Source of the DNA: Panagrolaimus kolymaensis | Taxonomy: Eukaryota; Nematoda; Chromadorea; Rhabditida; Panagrolaimidae | Assembly: GCA_028622995.1 (NCBI GenBank) | Contig: JAJQJQ010000097.1 | Location: 111,833 to 175,832, forward strand | Direction of reading: 5' to 3' | Length of the DNA stretch: 64,000 nucleotides | Shown here: positions 1-11,956 of the stretch, one piece after another | Layout: each line of letters starts with the position of its first letter | Position numbering within the stretch: position 1 is the stretch's first letter | Notes under the pieces: model-generated | The model's database searches: none | Told to the model about the DNA's origin: nothing | The model's input: the letters and a program-made list of their open reading frames with translations, nothing else | Translations under genes and position numbers: made by a program

Positions 1-1546
1 TAGAGCGTAAATGAATCAACTTTACATTCTTAAAATATATTCTCATGGCTGCAAAAAAAGATTTTCAAAGAATTGTTCAAAGAAAAAAATTTATTCAACG
101 CTATCGATGGAAGAAGTTTAACATGTTCAAAAAATGAGCTCAATTAACTTTGGCTTTCCGAGGAAATATTAGTTACCTTTTTTAGTAGCGATTACTATTG
201 ATGAGCAAATTTCCGGCTATAATTATTGAAGTGAATAAAAAAAGTATGTATTGGAGAGTTTTGTTTGGTTGAATATTTTACAAAATTTTGATTTTATTAG
301 AAATTTTTTTTCTTCTCATTTTTTCTCATCCAAAAATAATTCCATAAAACATGCAAAAATTTTAATTACTCACAAAATATTAAATTGAATTTATAGAAAT
401 TTTCAAAAACAAAAATAAAGATTTATTTAGCAGCCGCTGAATCAAATGTCTATCTTGTCTGTTGGTCGCTCCCTTTGAATGCGATAAAAATGCTACTATA
501 AAATTGTTCACTTTTATTGATCGTGTTTCGTTTTTTATTCGCAAAAAAATGTAATATTTCTTGCTTTTTGAATATTTTATCTTATTTTTTTCTAATTTTT
601 TACTAAAGCAATTATTTGATAGAAATGAAAAGTTAAAGAAAAAATATATTTTTTTGAACAAATATTTGATTTTATAATTTCACACCAAATAATTTAATGA
701 TAAATTTTGTTTTATATTAATTAAGAACCTGATCTCCGGGAATTATTTGTATACAATAATAAAAAAACTTCAAATTCGTTTATTTCTCATTCAATAAAAA
801 AAACAAATATCGTGCCAGGTTGCGAGTTTCTCAAATTGTAAAAGTTGCATATTTTTATTTTTTCAGTTGAAAACTTTATTAACAATTAATTTTACATACT
901 ATCGTCGCAGAAAAGCTTGTCTCTTAGAAAAGTTCGTAAATGTTACAATGCGGAAAATGTCTGTCTAGATTTTTTCTATCCCAAATTGCGCCGACAATAA
1001 AAACCATTCACTTTTATCGATCGGTCGAGCTGTTTTTTTATTTACAGCGAATTTTTATTTGAATATTTTGATTAAATTTTTTTACTTTTTATTTATTTTT
1101 TTAATTCTCAACTAAAGCAATGAAATTTTTTGTTCATGTTGGACATCACATTTTAAAACAAATAAAAAATTAATATTTAATATTTAATCAATATACATAA
1201 TTATTCATTATTTTAATTTAAATATGAAAAGGCGATACAAAGTGACTTAGTCGAAATAAATTCATGAAGTGTCAAAAAGGTCAAATTCCTCTAAAGTTAT
1301 GAAACTATCTATCCCTTCGCGGCGGTTAAAAAAATGACGTCGGTTTAGAAATTTGTTACATTTTTCTTATAAAAAAAATAAAAAAGGTTATTGCTTTTTT
1401 TGTTCCATTTTTTGTTTTTAATAGTGTTACAGAAAAGTGAACAGGAAAACATTGCATTTATAAAAAAGCTTATTTATTGTTTTTATAAACAATAAAAAAC
1501 AAAATAAATATATGTAAAATTTTAAAGTAAGGTTTTTTAAAATATT
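1..1546. other. AT-rich intergenic sequence, no gene seen
   Basis: No reading frame here has convincing protein-like composition or splice structure. Two stretches, near 500-610 and 1000-1120, look like a weakly diverged repeat: both carry a block like CACTTTTAT-GATCG, then T-rich sequence, then ACTAAAGCAA. Nothing else is supported. Confidence 0.5.
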
Positions 1547-3407
1547 TTATTCTTTTTGATGTTGTTCAAAGTATCGGAGAGTTTCAGATGGAGGATAATC
1601 GATTGACCATTTAACAATGAATTCCTTTTCATGTTCAGCTTTAATTTTTTCTGTCCAAAGGAGATTGTTTAAATCGTCCATAAGTGCCCCAACTGAAGGC
1701 AATTTGTGAACAAGAGTTTCTTCTCCAGCATATGAAACTTTATGTGCGTTGTTTTGGCTGATTTCAGGTGAAATTACGCGAACTCGAATTTTTTCATCAG
1801 ATGATTTTGGAATGGCTTCGTGAAGAGTAATCAAAACAGGTTCGCCGCGTTTTGTATTTTTTACAATAATTTTTTGCTCGGTGGTGGAATTTAAATTTTT
1901 GGTAATCATACCAGTCTGAAAAAATTGTTTCTATTATTTTGAAACAAAAAAAAGCATTTTGCATATTTTTTTGCCAATAAAGATAAGAAATTAACTTACT
2001 TGAGTTTGGAATTTATGAATGGGTTTATAAATAACTTTCACGGTTTTATCAACGCCCAATGGAACATCAAACTTTTCGCCACACGAAGCAGCTTTGAGAT
2101 GGATTTTTGTGGATAACGAATTATTCAAATAAACTGTCGCTGGACCAGAAATAAGCGGATAGTCGCTATCATTGATAACCGTGGCCATTAAATATACGCT
2201 TGTATTCTTTTTAGGGACACAGTGATGATGAAGTTGAGCTGTAAGAGTTTGAATTGTAATTGTTACTTTATGTTCAGTTTGATCAGATGGAATTGTTTTC
2301 TTTGATGGAATGGTGAAAGTTGTAGAAAGCACATCTTCTTCAGCTACTGTTACCGCTTGTTTCATCATTGGTGCGGCACAAGCTTTAAGGGCACGACCTC
2401 CTCCTAGAGAATTAGAACCAAAAGACATGGATTGCAACATTTCACCTCGTTCGAGGCAGCGACCGCTCATTTCTTCAAATTGTGGAGGTTTGTAAAATTC
2501 AACAATGGTAGTTCCAAGTTTTGGTAAATCTCCACCAAGTGCTGGTTGAGCAGTGGAAAGAGAAAGTTCAACATTATTCCAATCTTCGCCAGTTTGTTGC
2601 CAAATTTTTCCAAAATAACTCAAAATCATTTTATGTTCATCCTTTTCACTTTTGACTCGAATATCGTAAGCAGCTGTCCAACGAGCATTATAAACTTGAT
2701 AAGTGAGAGTAAACTCCACCTCTTCATCGTTGGCAGCTTCACTTTCGGCTTCAATTGTAATTACACTAAAATGAAAAATTAAAACTTAATTTATGCAAAT
2801 TTACGCAAGTATTAACTTACTATTTAGCTTCTCGAACATGTTGATGTTGATTGATTTCTTTATTTAATCGATTTATTTCAGCATTGATCGAAGTAATTTT
2901 TTCTTCGGATTCTCGAACTTTGGCTTTAGTTTCAACGGATTTTTCTTCATGAAAATCAAAAAATTTGTTGAGGCTCGAAACAAATGTATCATCAAAACTC
3001 AAAATTGGATGGGCTCCTTTTTCTTTGTTTTGGCCGATAAGATTATTCAAGGTTTCAATTCGAGCTGTGTAAACACTTTGCAAATCTTTTTCTTTTTGAA
3101 CTTCCGCTTCGAGTTTTTTTAATTCAGCTCTAAATTCATTGACTTTTGGAATATTTTCTGTTTCGGTATTAATAAATTTTGTTTCAAATTTTACTTCATG
3201 AATCGTAGCATTTCCATGGCCATCAACTTTAACTGAATCTTGTTGAACCGATTGAGCAATATTTTCAAGTTGAATTTCATTTAATCCGGGTTTTAAATTG
3301 ATTTTGAAATTTCGAGTCACTTCAGCTCGATCTGTGTAAACCGTGACAGCAGTGATGGGAATATCGCGAGCATTAAGAATTTTAAGTGAACGTTGTTGTT
3401 CAGACAT
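1547..3407 (-). CDS. DUF4140/DUF4139 protein, F37C4.5-like
   Basis: Three exons (3407-2821, 2765-2000, 1915-1547) joined by GTAAG...TTTAG and GTAAG...CAG introns total 1722 bp, encoding 573 residues. Residues about 15-110 match the DUF4140 N-terminal domain (VTVYTDRAEVTR motif near residue 18). A charged coiled-coil linker with repeated Glu/Lys follows to about residue 195. The rest matches DUF4139 (the Tyr-rich YQVYNARWTAAYD stretch, then LSLSTAQP and the FDVPLGVD segment). This is the architecture of C. elegans F37C4.5 and bacterial MuiA-like proteins; the biochemical role is not established. The start is the first ATG after T-rich sequence. The model is intact and probably cytosolic, since no signal peptide is visible. 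Confidence 0.9.
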
Positions 3408-4150
3408 AATTTTTTGAGGTCTAAAATAAAAAAAGATTTAAAAATCGATTATGAAAATTTATAGACGCGGTTTTGACGGAAAAGTTGGTTAGAAAATAAA
3501 GTTTGTACGAAACAAATGCAACCTTTAATTAAAAAGAAAACACACGTGCAAAACATGACTAAAAAAAGTCGCGGTTGCGATGGACAACAAAACCAGAGAC
3601 AAAATAAATGTTTTATTTTAACCAAAACAATAAACTAAAACTTTAAAAGTAAAAAAGTTAAAAATGAAACAAAAAAATAACAACATTCATGCTTAAAAAA
3701 ACAAATCACTTTTATAGTTAAAATTTATTTGGGAAAACGCCTTTGAAATTGAACTGAAAGAAAAAGTGTTGAAACAACAAACAACGACGCATTTTTATTT
3801 CCACATTTTAGTTTGCTGCTGCGTTGAGGGTGCGTACATTTTTTCTTTTCATTGCTATGAATAAGAGTAAAGGTTATTTTATTTTTTACGACGCAAAAAA
3901 GAAGAAGAAAGCGATGATTCACCCCAGCAAACATTTTAAAAGGGAATTAAAAATAAATAAAAACTTTTTTCTGAGTGATCAATTTTTTTTTTGGTTGTTT
4001 GATAATTTCAATATGCAAAATCGTGTAAACTTTTGATTATTCAACAATAAAAATAAAAACTTTTCCTCTCTTTTTTTACAATCTATTGTCAAAAAAGCAA
4101 TAACAAAAAAAAATGTAAATAACTTTTATAATCCTAATTCGAAACATATA
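3408..4150. other. Intergenic, no gene seen
   Basis: This is sequence between the F37C4.5-like gene, which starts at 3407 on the minus strand, and the 3' end of the first receptor gene. Short open frames here are A- or T-run translations without splice context. A promoter for the minus-strand gene is expected but no specific element stands out. Confidence 0.5.
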
Positions 4151-5274
4151 TTATGAATGAGTTACTCGACGTATGGATTTTCCATCGAGTTGAGCCGCCG
4201 TTTGACCAAGCTTGCTTGGGGCATTAACATGATGAATTGAAATCGAATATGTTTTGGGCGAAGGTTTAAACATGTAAAAGGAGATGTATTCTTTTCGAGT
4301 AGTTGGGCTAAAAAAATGAATTAAATAACAATAAACTTCGTTTAAAAATTTACCTTAAAACCAATAAAGAAATGCTTCCAGTTAATGCAAAAGCGTCAGT
4401 AATAAAGGGTAAAGCCAAAACTAAGGCAGCAGTGATGTTGGATTTGATTCAAACAAATTCCGAGACATACTGTAGCTGGTTCGGAAAACTTGTGCAACAA
4501 AAACTAGGCAACTCACAACTAAAAAATGAATTTTTATTTAGCAAACATAAAAATTTCCGACTTTCATATTTCTAAAATTTATACTTACAAAGCAATATTT
4601 TTTCCTTCATATTTGCATTATTTGTTGCTTGTTTATAAAAATAAAATTTCACCAATGATAAAAAATTAAATACCGCAGCAACGCCAGTGGTAATCAAAAA
4701 GATTATTGCTGATATTAAAAAAGTTAAAGAATGCATCATTTGGTTGGTATATTTAAGAATGACATTGTTATCAGGCAAAAATACATATATTCCATGTTCA
4801 TGGAATCTATAGCAAACATGGGAAAATGGTAAAATAAGTAAAACAGGGATGTACCAATTTCTTCGCCAAATCCGTTCATAGTTTATTGGAAACCAAAGCA
4901 ATGTGAAACGGTTGAAAGCCATAAAAGTGTGTCCAATAAATTGAATGACTAAGAAATATTGAGTTAAAAGTAAAATGGAAGATGGAATGAAATGGTCATT
5001 TTGGAAAAATTCCATGGCCAATAATGGAACGCGAAAAGCAAGAACGACCTGGAAATTATAAAATCAGTACAAGGCGTAATTTCAAAAAAGTCTGTTGACT
5101 CACCAAAATAAAAGAAGCCAAATCTGCTATTAAAACAAGCCGAAATATTCCATAAAAAGCGCCTTTGAAAGCTGTCTTCCTTTTGCAAACTAACAATAGC
5201 AAAACTGATCCATGAAAAGTGTAAATCAAGACTTCAACAGTGGTCAAAGCAATTAAATAGTGAGCTGACACCAT
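4151..5274 (-). pseudogene. Srg/Srv-like 7TM chemoreceptor with 1-nt deletion in exon 3
   Basis: Four exons (5274-5104, 5048-4589, 4518-4354, 4307-4151) match the 171/460/166/~115-bp structure shared by this receptor family in the window. Exon 1 encodes the first membrane segment after MVSA. Exon 2 carries the NRFTLLWFP-YERIW signature after TM3 and the YRFHEHG segment. Exon 3 encodes TM6-TM7 and exon 4 a cytoplasmic tail beginning PTTRKEY. Exon 3 is 165 bp instead of 166, and its frame shifts near 4440-4450: upstream it reads FESN, downstream ITAAL...ALPFITDAFALTG. Adding one base would give 954 bp, a whole number of codons. All splice signals are otherwise canonical, so this is either a recent pseudogene or a sequencing error. 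The family would be plasma-membrane receptors of sensory neurons; the ligand is unknown. Confidence 0.75.
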
Positions 5275-6251
5275 CTCCTTTAAAAAATGCAACTTTTTAT
5301 AATAACGAGTATGCCCTTTGTAAACTTCTAAAAATTTCTTATATATTAAAAATTTTGTCGCGTATTTAACGAGAGATGTGCCAAAGGTAAAAAAAGTATG
5401 CCCTTTTTAATTAAGCTATTATATCTTTTAATTGTTTGATAAACAAAATCCATTATGGTTGGAGAAGTTTGTTACCGTCGCAAAATTATAATTTTAAAAT
5501 GGAAAACATCCAAAAGTCGAATGTACAAAAGTTCACGAGGAAGGAAGCAACATTCAGACGTTGTTGTATGGAAATCTTTCGTCCCCCCCCCCCCTAAAAA
5601 TTGTCTAATTACGCTTCCTGTAAATTAAAAAAAAAAGAAGGCCTTTATCAAACTTTTTTTAAAGCTGATGGCAATTAAAATTATGTAAAAAATTATAAGT
5701 GTAGTATTGTGACGAATAAATTAAAATTAAAATTAAATGCGTTCTATGTTTTTTTAGGCTTTAAAAAACTTTTAAAGAGTTGGACTACATAATTTTTTAT
5801 TATAAAAACTTGGGTGTTTGTTATCATAAATTATAATAAAGAATATATTTACAATTAGGGTGACAGAAATTTTTAAAAAGTTGGACTTTTTTTGTCATCG
5901 AATTAGAATATTTACAATTTATATGGAAACAAGTCATGTAAAAAAACAAGTCAAAATAAACTTTATTTTGACACATAAATTTTGAGAGCAAAAGTTTATT
6001 TTTGAAAAAACTAAAAAATACAGTATCAGAGTTTTTGCATTTGCTTTAGAATCTTTTTTGCCATTTATGTTTAGAAATTACTTATTGGCACAAAATAATG
6101 TTAAATACATTTTTTTTGTATAAATATTGTTAAATATAAATATTACAATTAGAAAAAAAATCCCTTTAATAACGAATTGTTAAAAATTTAGTTAAACAAT
6201 TTAATAAAATCTTTGAATTCCTTTTGCAATGATATTTTTTTAATGAACTTT
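5275..6251. other. Intergenic, with a poly-C tract
   Basis: AT-rich sequence between two tandem receptor genes. A run of 12 C at about 5583-5594 stands out in this composition. No coding exon or RNA gene is recognised. Confidence 0.5.
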
Positions 6252-7339
6252 TCAGGTTTTCATCCATTTATTTTGAGGTTTATTTGAAATTGTTATAACC
6301 TTTACAGAAATGGAATTTATGGGTGAACTTGTTTTGCACAGAAAAAAATTCATATATTCTTTTCGGGTTGATGGACTAAAAAACAAAAAACTTGTCGTAA
6401 AGAGCTTTGAAATTGAAAAAAAATTTTTACCTAAGTAAAAGCAAAGAGAGACTTCCAGTCAAAGCAAAGATATCAGTAATATATGGCAATGCGGCAATTA
6501 AAAAAGCGGTGGTTGCTACATCTGATACAAATATTTGCCTTGATAAACTATAAGTCGTTCGCATAACTTGAGCCACAAATATTATACAATTCATAACTAT
6601 AAATAGAAAATTTTCCATTCAAAATTCATATTCTTTTTAAAAAAAACTTACACAACAATCTCCTTTCTTTAATATTTGCATTATTGGTTGTTTGTTTATA
6701 AAAATAAAATTTAATTAAAGTCAATCCATTAAAAATAGCTGCAATAAAAGTTGTTGTAATAAAAATAGCAGCCGCTATTGAAAAAATTAATGGCGGCATC
6801 GCAGGATTTTTATATACCATTGCAACGGTGTTACCCGGAGAAAAGGAAAATATTGCATGTTCATGAAATCGATAACAAAGATGCCCAATCGGAAGCAAAA
6901 ACAAAATTGGGGTGTACCAATTTCTTCGCCAAATCCATTCATATTTTACTGGAAACCAAAGCAAAGTAAAACGATTGAAAGCCATTAACATATGTTCCAA
7001 ATATTGAATAACTATAAAATAAGCGGTGATTAATAAATTTGTGGATGGAATATAATAGTCTTTTTTGAAAAATTCTGGTGATAACAAAGGAATTCTGGAT
7101 GAAATTAAGATCTAAAAAAAGAGGGCTTATTTAGAATCTTAAATGGAGTTTCGACTTTAGAAACTTACTAAAACAAAAGTAACCAAATCAGCGACCATAA
7201 CTATTCTAAAAATATCATAAAATGCACCTTTGAAAGCCGTTTTTCTCTTGCAAATGAGCAGCAACAAAATTGACCAATGAAAAGTGTAAATCATAGCTTC
7301 AACAGCGGTCAAAATAATTAAATATTGAGCTGATACCAT
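6252..7339 (-). CDS. Srg/Srv-like 7TM chemoreceptor
   Basis: Four exons (7339-7169, 7111-6652, 6596-6431, 6375-6252) total 921 bp, encoding 306 residues, intact. Exon 1 (MVSAQYLIILT) gives TM1 and the CKRKTAFKG intracellular loop. Exon 2 holds TM2-TM5 with NRFTLLWFPVKYEWIW in the position of the DRY motif, and YRFHEHA in the second extracellular region. Exon 3 has TM6-TM7 (FVAQVMRTTY through ITDIFALTG) and exon 4 a Ser/Lys-rich cytoplasmic tail starting PSTRKEY. All introns are GT-AG. It lies in tandem with paralogues at 4151-5274 and 9028-10140 on the same strand. Ligand and expressing cell are unknown. The Srg superfamily assignment rests on motif pattern; Srv or a relative is possible. Confidence 0.88.
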
Positions 7340-9027
7340 TTTTCAGAGAATAGCCGACGTTCGTAGCTATGAAATAACAACTACAACTAACAAACTTTTA
7401 AATAATTCTTTATTCATTTTATACGTAGCTAAAGACACACCTTTTTTTAATTAATTAACGAAGCATAAAGTTGAAATGTTTACTTCTCTCAGTAAATAAA
7501 TATATATATGTATACCATCGTAAATTAAAAAATAAATTATCCAAGTGGAAAAAGCATTTATATTCAACTTTTTATCATTTTTAATTAATTGGTATAAAAA
7601 TTATTCAATCGTCGAGCTTGTTCTTGGCTGAAAATGAGTGCACTTATAACATTAAAAACTTTTAAAAACTTTTAATAAATGGATCTTTCTCGTGCTTTTC
7701 TTTTATTTATTTATTTAAATGCAAAGAAAAAGCAATTATAATTTTCAAGCTCAGTAATTATATAATTTTTTGTGATTCATAATTCAAAAAAAGTTTTAGT
7801 ATTTTCGTGTTATTTCGCTTCATTAGTGTTTTTGTTAAATGTCGTAGCTATGAGCAAGAAAAAAATAATATTTAAATTCTGAGAAATCTTTTTTACAATA
7901 TTCACAAAATTGTTCTATTTTTGGGCGATTAGAGTAACTAACCATATGCGCGCAACCATGCAATAAGCGCAACTGAACACAAGCGCAACCAGCCATATAC
8001 GCAACTAAAGGAAGAAACATTCAGAATCAAAATGCGAAGTAATTTAAGGTTATGTAACTCTTTTTCTACCAAGCCACTCCTACCATTTACCGTATTTTTT
8101 ATTGAAACTGCAAGCCTATGAAATCATAGAGGTAAAAGAAAGAAATCAATTTAAAGCTTGTTTATTGCCACTGACCATAACCTTTTTTTAATATTTTCTG
8201 TCGTTCAAATCTTCTTTTTTTATAGCAATTTGAGATAATTAAAGAATTTTTTTAAATAATGAATTATACTTTCTTTTGCACACGTACTTCCACTGAAGAA
8301 AAAAAATAAGAGAAGAAAGAGTACAAATAATAGAACAAAGCATAAAAAATAAACATCGTTGCAAATTGCAATCAATAAAACATTTAAAAAAGAGTTTACT
8401 CGTCTTTCGAAGGAAAAAAATTCATTTCTTCTTTTCAATATGTTGTTGTTGGTTAATTTTATTACAGCTCTTAACAAATTTTTTTATTATATTTATTACT
8501 TACTTTTTGAATATTTTATTTTTTTCATTTTTAAAAAAAATAAAATCAATTTGTTTATTTACATATTTATTATAAAGAAGAAGATAAAAATATTCTGTGA
8601 ATTATTTTTGTTTTTTCCAATGCTAATAAAATATTATATCTTCACAATGATATTTCATAACAAATCAACCATAAAAATTTGAGCATCTACCGTCATTTCA
8701 TTATTAATTTTAAACAAAGTAAATCTTTGTTATTTGATTTAATTATCCATCCATCCAAGAGTAAACTTACTTGAAATTTAAGAAACTAAAAACACAATCG
8801 CAGTATTGTTATTTTGAAACTGATTTTTTTTTGCTAATAATATTTATAAAAAAAAAACAGATTTCAGCGACTCACGATAACAAAGATTTTTTATTTAAAA
8901 CAACCAAAAATAAAATGTTTCATAAACAAATAAAATTTAAACTTGAAAATAAAATTTTAAGGTTCATATAAAATTCTTAAAATTTCTGACAATTAATTAT
9001 TAATATGCTTTCCATAAATTCCGAAAT
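7340..9027. other. Intergenic, 1.7 kb, no gene seen
   Basis: Very AT-rich. Open frames around 8220-8680 on both strands are translations of poly-A/T-rich sequence dominated by F, K, I and L, without splice signals or recognisable motifs. A short TATATATG-type run lies near 7500. Nothing is supported as a gene. Confidence 0.5.
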
Positions 9028-10140
9028 TCATTTTGCGTTTCGAATTTTATTTGAAATTGTTATAGGTTTTACAGAGGTTGAATTTGCGGATGAACTTGTT
9101 TTGCACAGAAAAAATTTCCAATATTCTTTTCGAGTTGTTGAACTAAAGAAATACCATAAAATTATCAAGAGCCTTATAAATAATTAAAAAAAGAAATAAC
9201 CTTAGTAAAAGCAAAGAAAGACACCCAGTCAAAGCAAAAATGTCTGTAATATATGGTAGAGCAGCAATCAAAAAAGCTGTTACATTTTCATCGGATGAAA
9301 ATATTTGCCGTGATAAACTATAAGCTGTTCGCATAACTTGAGCCACAAAAATTAAACAATTTACAACTAAAAATAAAAAAATTTTGTTTTCAAAACCCGT
9401 CATTATTTAAAACTTTTACTTACAAAGAAGTCTCTTCTCTTTAATATTTGTATTATTTGAAGATTGTTTATAAAAATAAAATTTAATTAAAGCCAAAACA
9501 TTAAAAATTGCAGCAATAAAAGTCGTTGCAATGAAAATAGCTGCGGATAATAGAAAAATTAATGACGTCATTGCAGGATTTGTATAAACCATAGCAACGG
9601 TGTTACCGGGAGAAAATGCAAATATTCCTTGTTCTGTTAGACGATAGCAAATATGAGCGAATGGCAAAATAAATAAAACAGGTGTATACCAATTTCTACG
9701 CCAAATTCTTTCATATTTTACTGGAAACCAAAGCAAAGTAAATCGATTAAAAGCCATAAGTGTGTGACCAAGAAATTCAACCACTAAGAAATAAGCAGAA
9801 ATTAATAAATCCGCTGATGGAATATAATTGTCTTTTTTGAAAAATTCTGGGCGTAACAGAGGCATTCTGAATGCAATAATAAGCTAAAAAACTTTGGACA
9901 TTAAAGAATAGCCAAAGAACTTGCAAATTCTTTTGAAGTATTTGATGTTTTTTTAATTGTAAGACTTACAAGGAAAAAGGTAAATAAATCTGCAGTTAAA
10001 ACAATTCGAAAAATAGCATAAAATGGTCCTTTGAAAGATGTTTTTCGCTTACAAAACAAAAGCATCAAAAAGGATCCATGAAAAGTGTAAATTACGACTT
10101 CAACAGCTGTTAAAATTATTAAATATTGAACAGATACCAT
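9028..10140 (-). CDS. Srg/Srv-like 7TM chemoreceptor
   Basis: Four exons (10140-9970, 9883-9424, 9366-9201, 9142-9028) total 912 bp, encoding 303 residues, intact. Exons 1-3 have exactly the 171/460/166-bp lengths of its neighbour at 6252-7339 and the same landmarks: MVSVQYLI start, CKRKTSFKG loop, NRFTLLWFPVKYERIW after TM3, FVAQVMRTAY in TM6, TDIFALTG in TM7 and TTRKEY tail. The third intron uses a weaker GTTATT donor. Strong similarity, including in the C-terminal tail, marks it as the closest tandem duplicate of the 6252 gene. It is predicted to be a sensory-neuron G-protein-coupled receptor with an unknown ligand. Confidence 0.88.
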
Positions 10141-10489
10141 TTTTTAGAATAAAATAATAAAAAAAATTTCGAAAGAGATTTTTTTGAAAATTTTTTTATC
10201 AAAAAACTACACGACCTGAAATGAACGAATTATAAAAGCTAAATTTTTGTGGTGAGAAAAAAGCGACGAATTAGAAAAATAGTATTAATTAATTTGTTTT
10301 CTCAAGCAAAATTCTAAAGACCAATGAGTTCAAGTAAAATATTATTTTATTATATTTCCTAGTAATTTTGATTGTTATTTCGTTTGTCCATGGAAATTTA
10401 ACAATACAAAATAAAGAAATTAGTATAAAAAAATAATTCAATGCACATTGATGGAAAATCGCATTTTTGCTTTACATAAAAACAAAAAG

Positions 10490-10765
10490 CGACGATGAAT
10501 GGTTGTTTGTTTTGAGTTATTACCAAAAGATGCAAAAAGGATCCCAATATACCCAAAGGATCTAAATTTAGAGAATGTAAGGAAATCGTTCAGGGTTAAT
10601 GCATATTCTATCGAAAATGTAAAGGAAACTTTTTGAGCAACTTTTAGGACATTTAAAAAGTATAATAAAATCCGATGTGATGCCGCTGAGATGCCTGCAA
10701 GTCCGACGAAGACCTTATGTATATTGGATGTGAACTTTATGTTGTTGGAATTTCACATTTAAAAA
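10490..10765 (-). pseudogene. Decayed fragment resembling proteasome subunit beta-3
   Basis: In reverse complement, one frame reads FQQHKVH, then after a 1-nt shift KVFVGLAGI (10715-10690). A further frame reads LYIFDRICINPERFPYIL (about 10640-10580). Order and spacing resemble the PSMB3/PBS-3 region (FQKV...LAGL, then LYEL...I-KP...). No frame stays open across the region, no introns are visible and flanking parts of the subunit are not found. It is most simply a broken, possibly processed, pseudogene. This is inference from a weak match; chance similarity is possible. Confidence 0.35.
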
Positions 10766-11944
10766 AACAGTGAAAAAAAGGCTATCAACATTAATAATAA
10801 AAATTTTATTATATCCATTTAAAAGAGGACAAGAATTAAAAATTAATTCAATATGTATGAGAAAAATTAATGTCACGATATTTTTTAAATTGAAAATATA
10901 GCCATATTTATATATGCGGGCGGTTTAGAGTCCCGCTTCCCACCTAGTTTTATTTATAAAAGCCAATTATGTCTCAAGCAATAAAATATTATATAGTATT
11001 CAATCAGAAACATCAAATTGGCCACAATTAAACTTGTTTTGTTCTGTTTATAAACTAGAGTTCATAATAATCATTACCAAAAAAAATTAATTAATTTTAT
11101 AAAGGTGGGAAAGTATAATTTTTTTGTTCTATGCTGCTTCCTTTTATAAATAAATAATAAAAATTATGAAATATGCTTACAAAAATAATTTGTTGGCCAT
11201 AAACTAAAGAGATCATGGTTAAATATTTTTTCCGCTTGAATAAAATCTTTCCGATGTGTTTTCATTGTACAAAAAATTCCAAAACACAAGATTTTTGTTA
11301 ATAAATAAATATTCGCTTTAGTTTTTACAATTCTATCAGAACTTTGTGGCTCCAAATATGTGTAAAAAACATTTGCATAATTTATTTATAAAAAAACTGT
11401 TTCAAATGCATAAAAGTTTTTTCCAAAGTTTTTTTTGTTTTCGGACATTTTTTTTTTGAAAAAAAAAGTGACTGCTTTCTCTCACTCTCTCTTTGTTTGA
11501 GTTAACAACAAACAGCTTTAAGCGTGTGTTTTGTTGTTTTTGTTTACGTTTTTGTTTTATTTCGTTATTTCACACAAAAAAAAACAACAACAAGCTGTGT
11601 CTTTTTTTTTTGCTTACTATTTTTCCTCTTATTGATTTTCGGCTTTAAAATATCTTCAATTTTGTCGTCGCTTTATTTTTATTTATTTTTTTCTCACTAA
11701 ATCTTTTATTATTAAAATATTAAAGAATGAAACCAAAAAATACGAGTCTATTCTATCACAATTCCTTGAAATTTTTTTGGTTGAAAATTTTCGTTTGCTT
11801 TTTTCTAGCTATTTTTTAGCAACTCTATGTTGCATGAATTCTTTACTGATGAAAACAAATTTTATGTTGATTATTTCTTCGTTTATTTCCTTTTTTATGG
11901 TTTTCTTAATCTCTTTTTTTTACATTTTGAAGTTTTCATTTTTC
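10766..11944. other. Intergenic, no gene seen
   Basis: AT-rich sequence upstream of the Nudix gene. A weak reading frame on the minus strand at 11164-11355 has no family resemblance or splice context. Pyrimidine-rich sequence around 11470-11640 may be promoter or outron. No RNA gene is recognised. Confidence 0.45.
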
Positions 11945-11945
11945 A
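11932..11945 (+). promoter_or_regulatory. Splice acceptor just before the Nudix start (possible trans-splice site)
   Basis: A T-rich tract ending TTTTTCAG lies 11 bases upstream of the ATG at 11957. No coding exon is visible upstream. In nematodes this pattern is typical of spliced-leader addition, though a 5'UTR intron is equally compatible. Confidence 0.5.
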
Positions 11946-11956
11946 GAAACAGTTTA

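Noticed and set aside
8220..8971. Several open frames on both strands
   Set aside because: They are F/K/I/L-rich translations of A/T runs without splice sites or conserved motifs.
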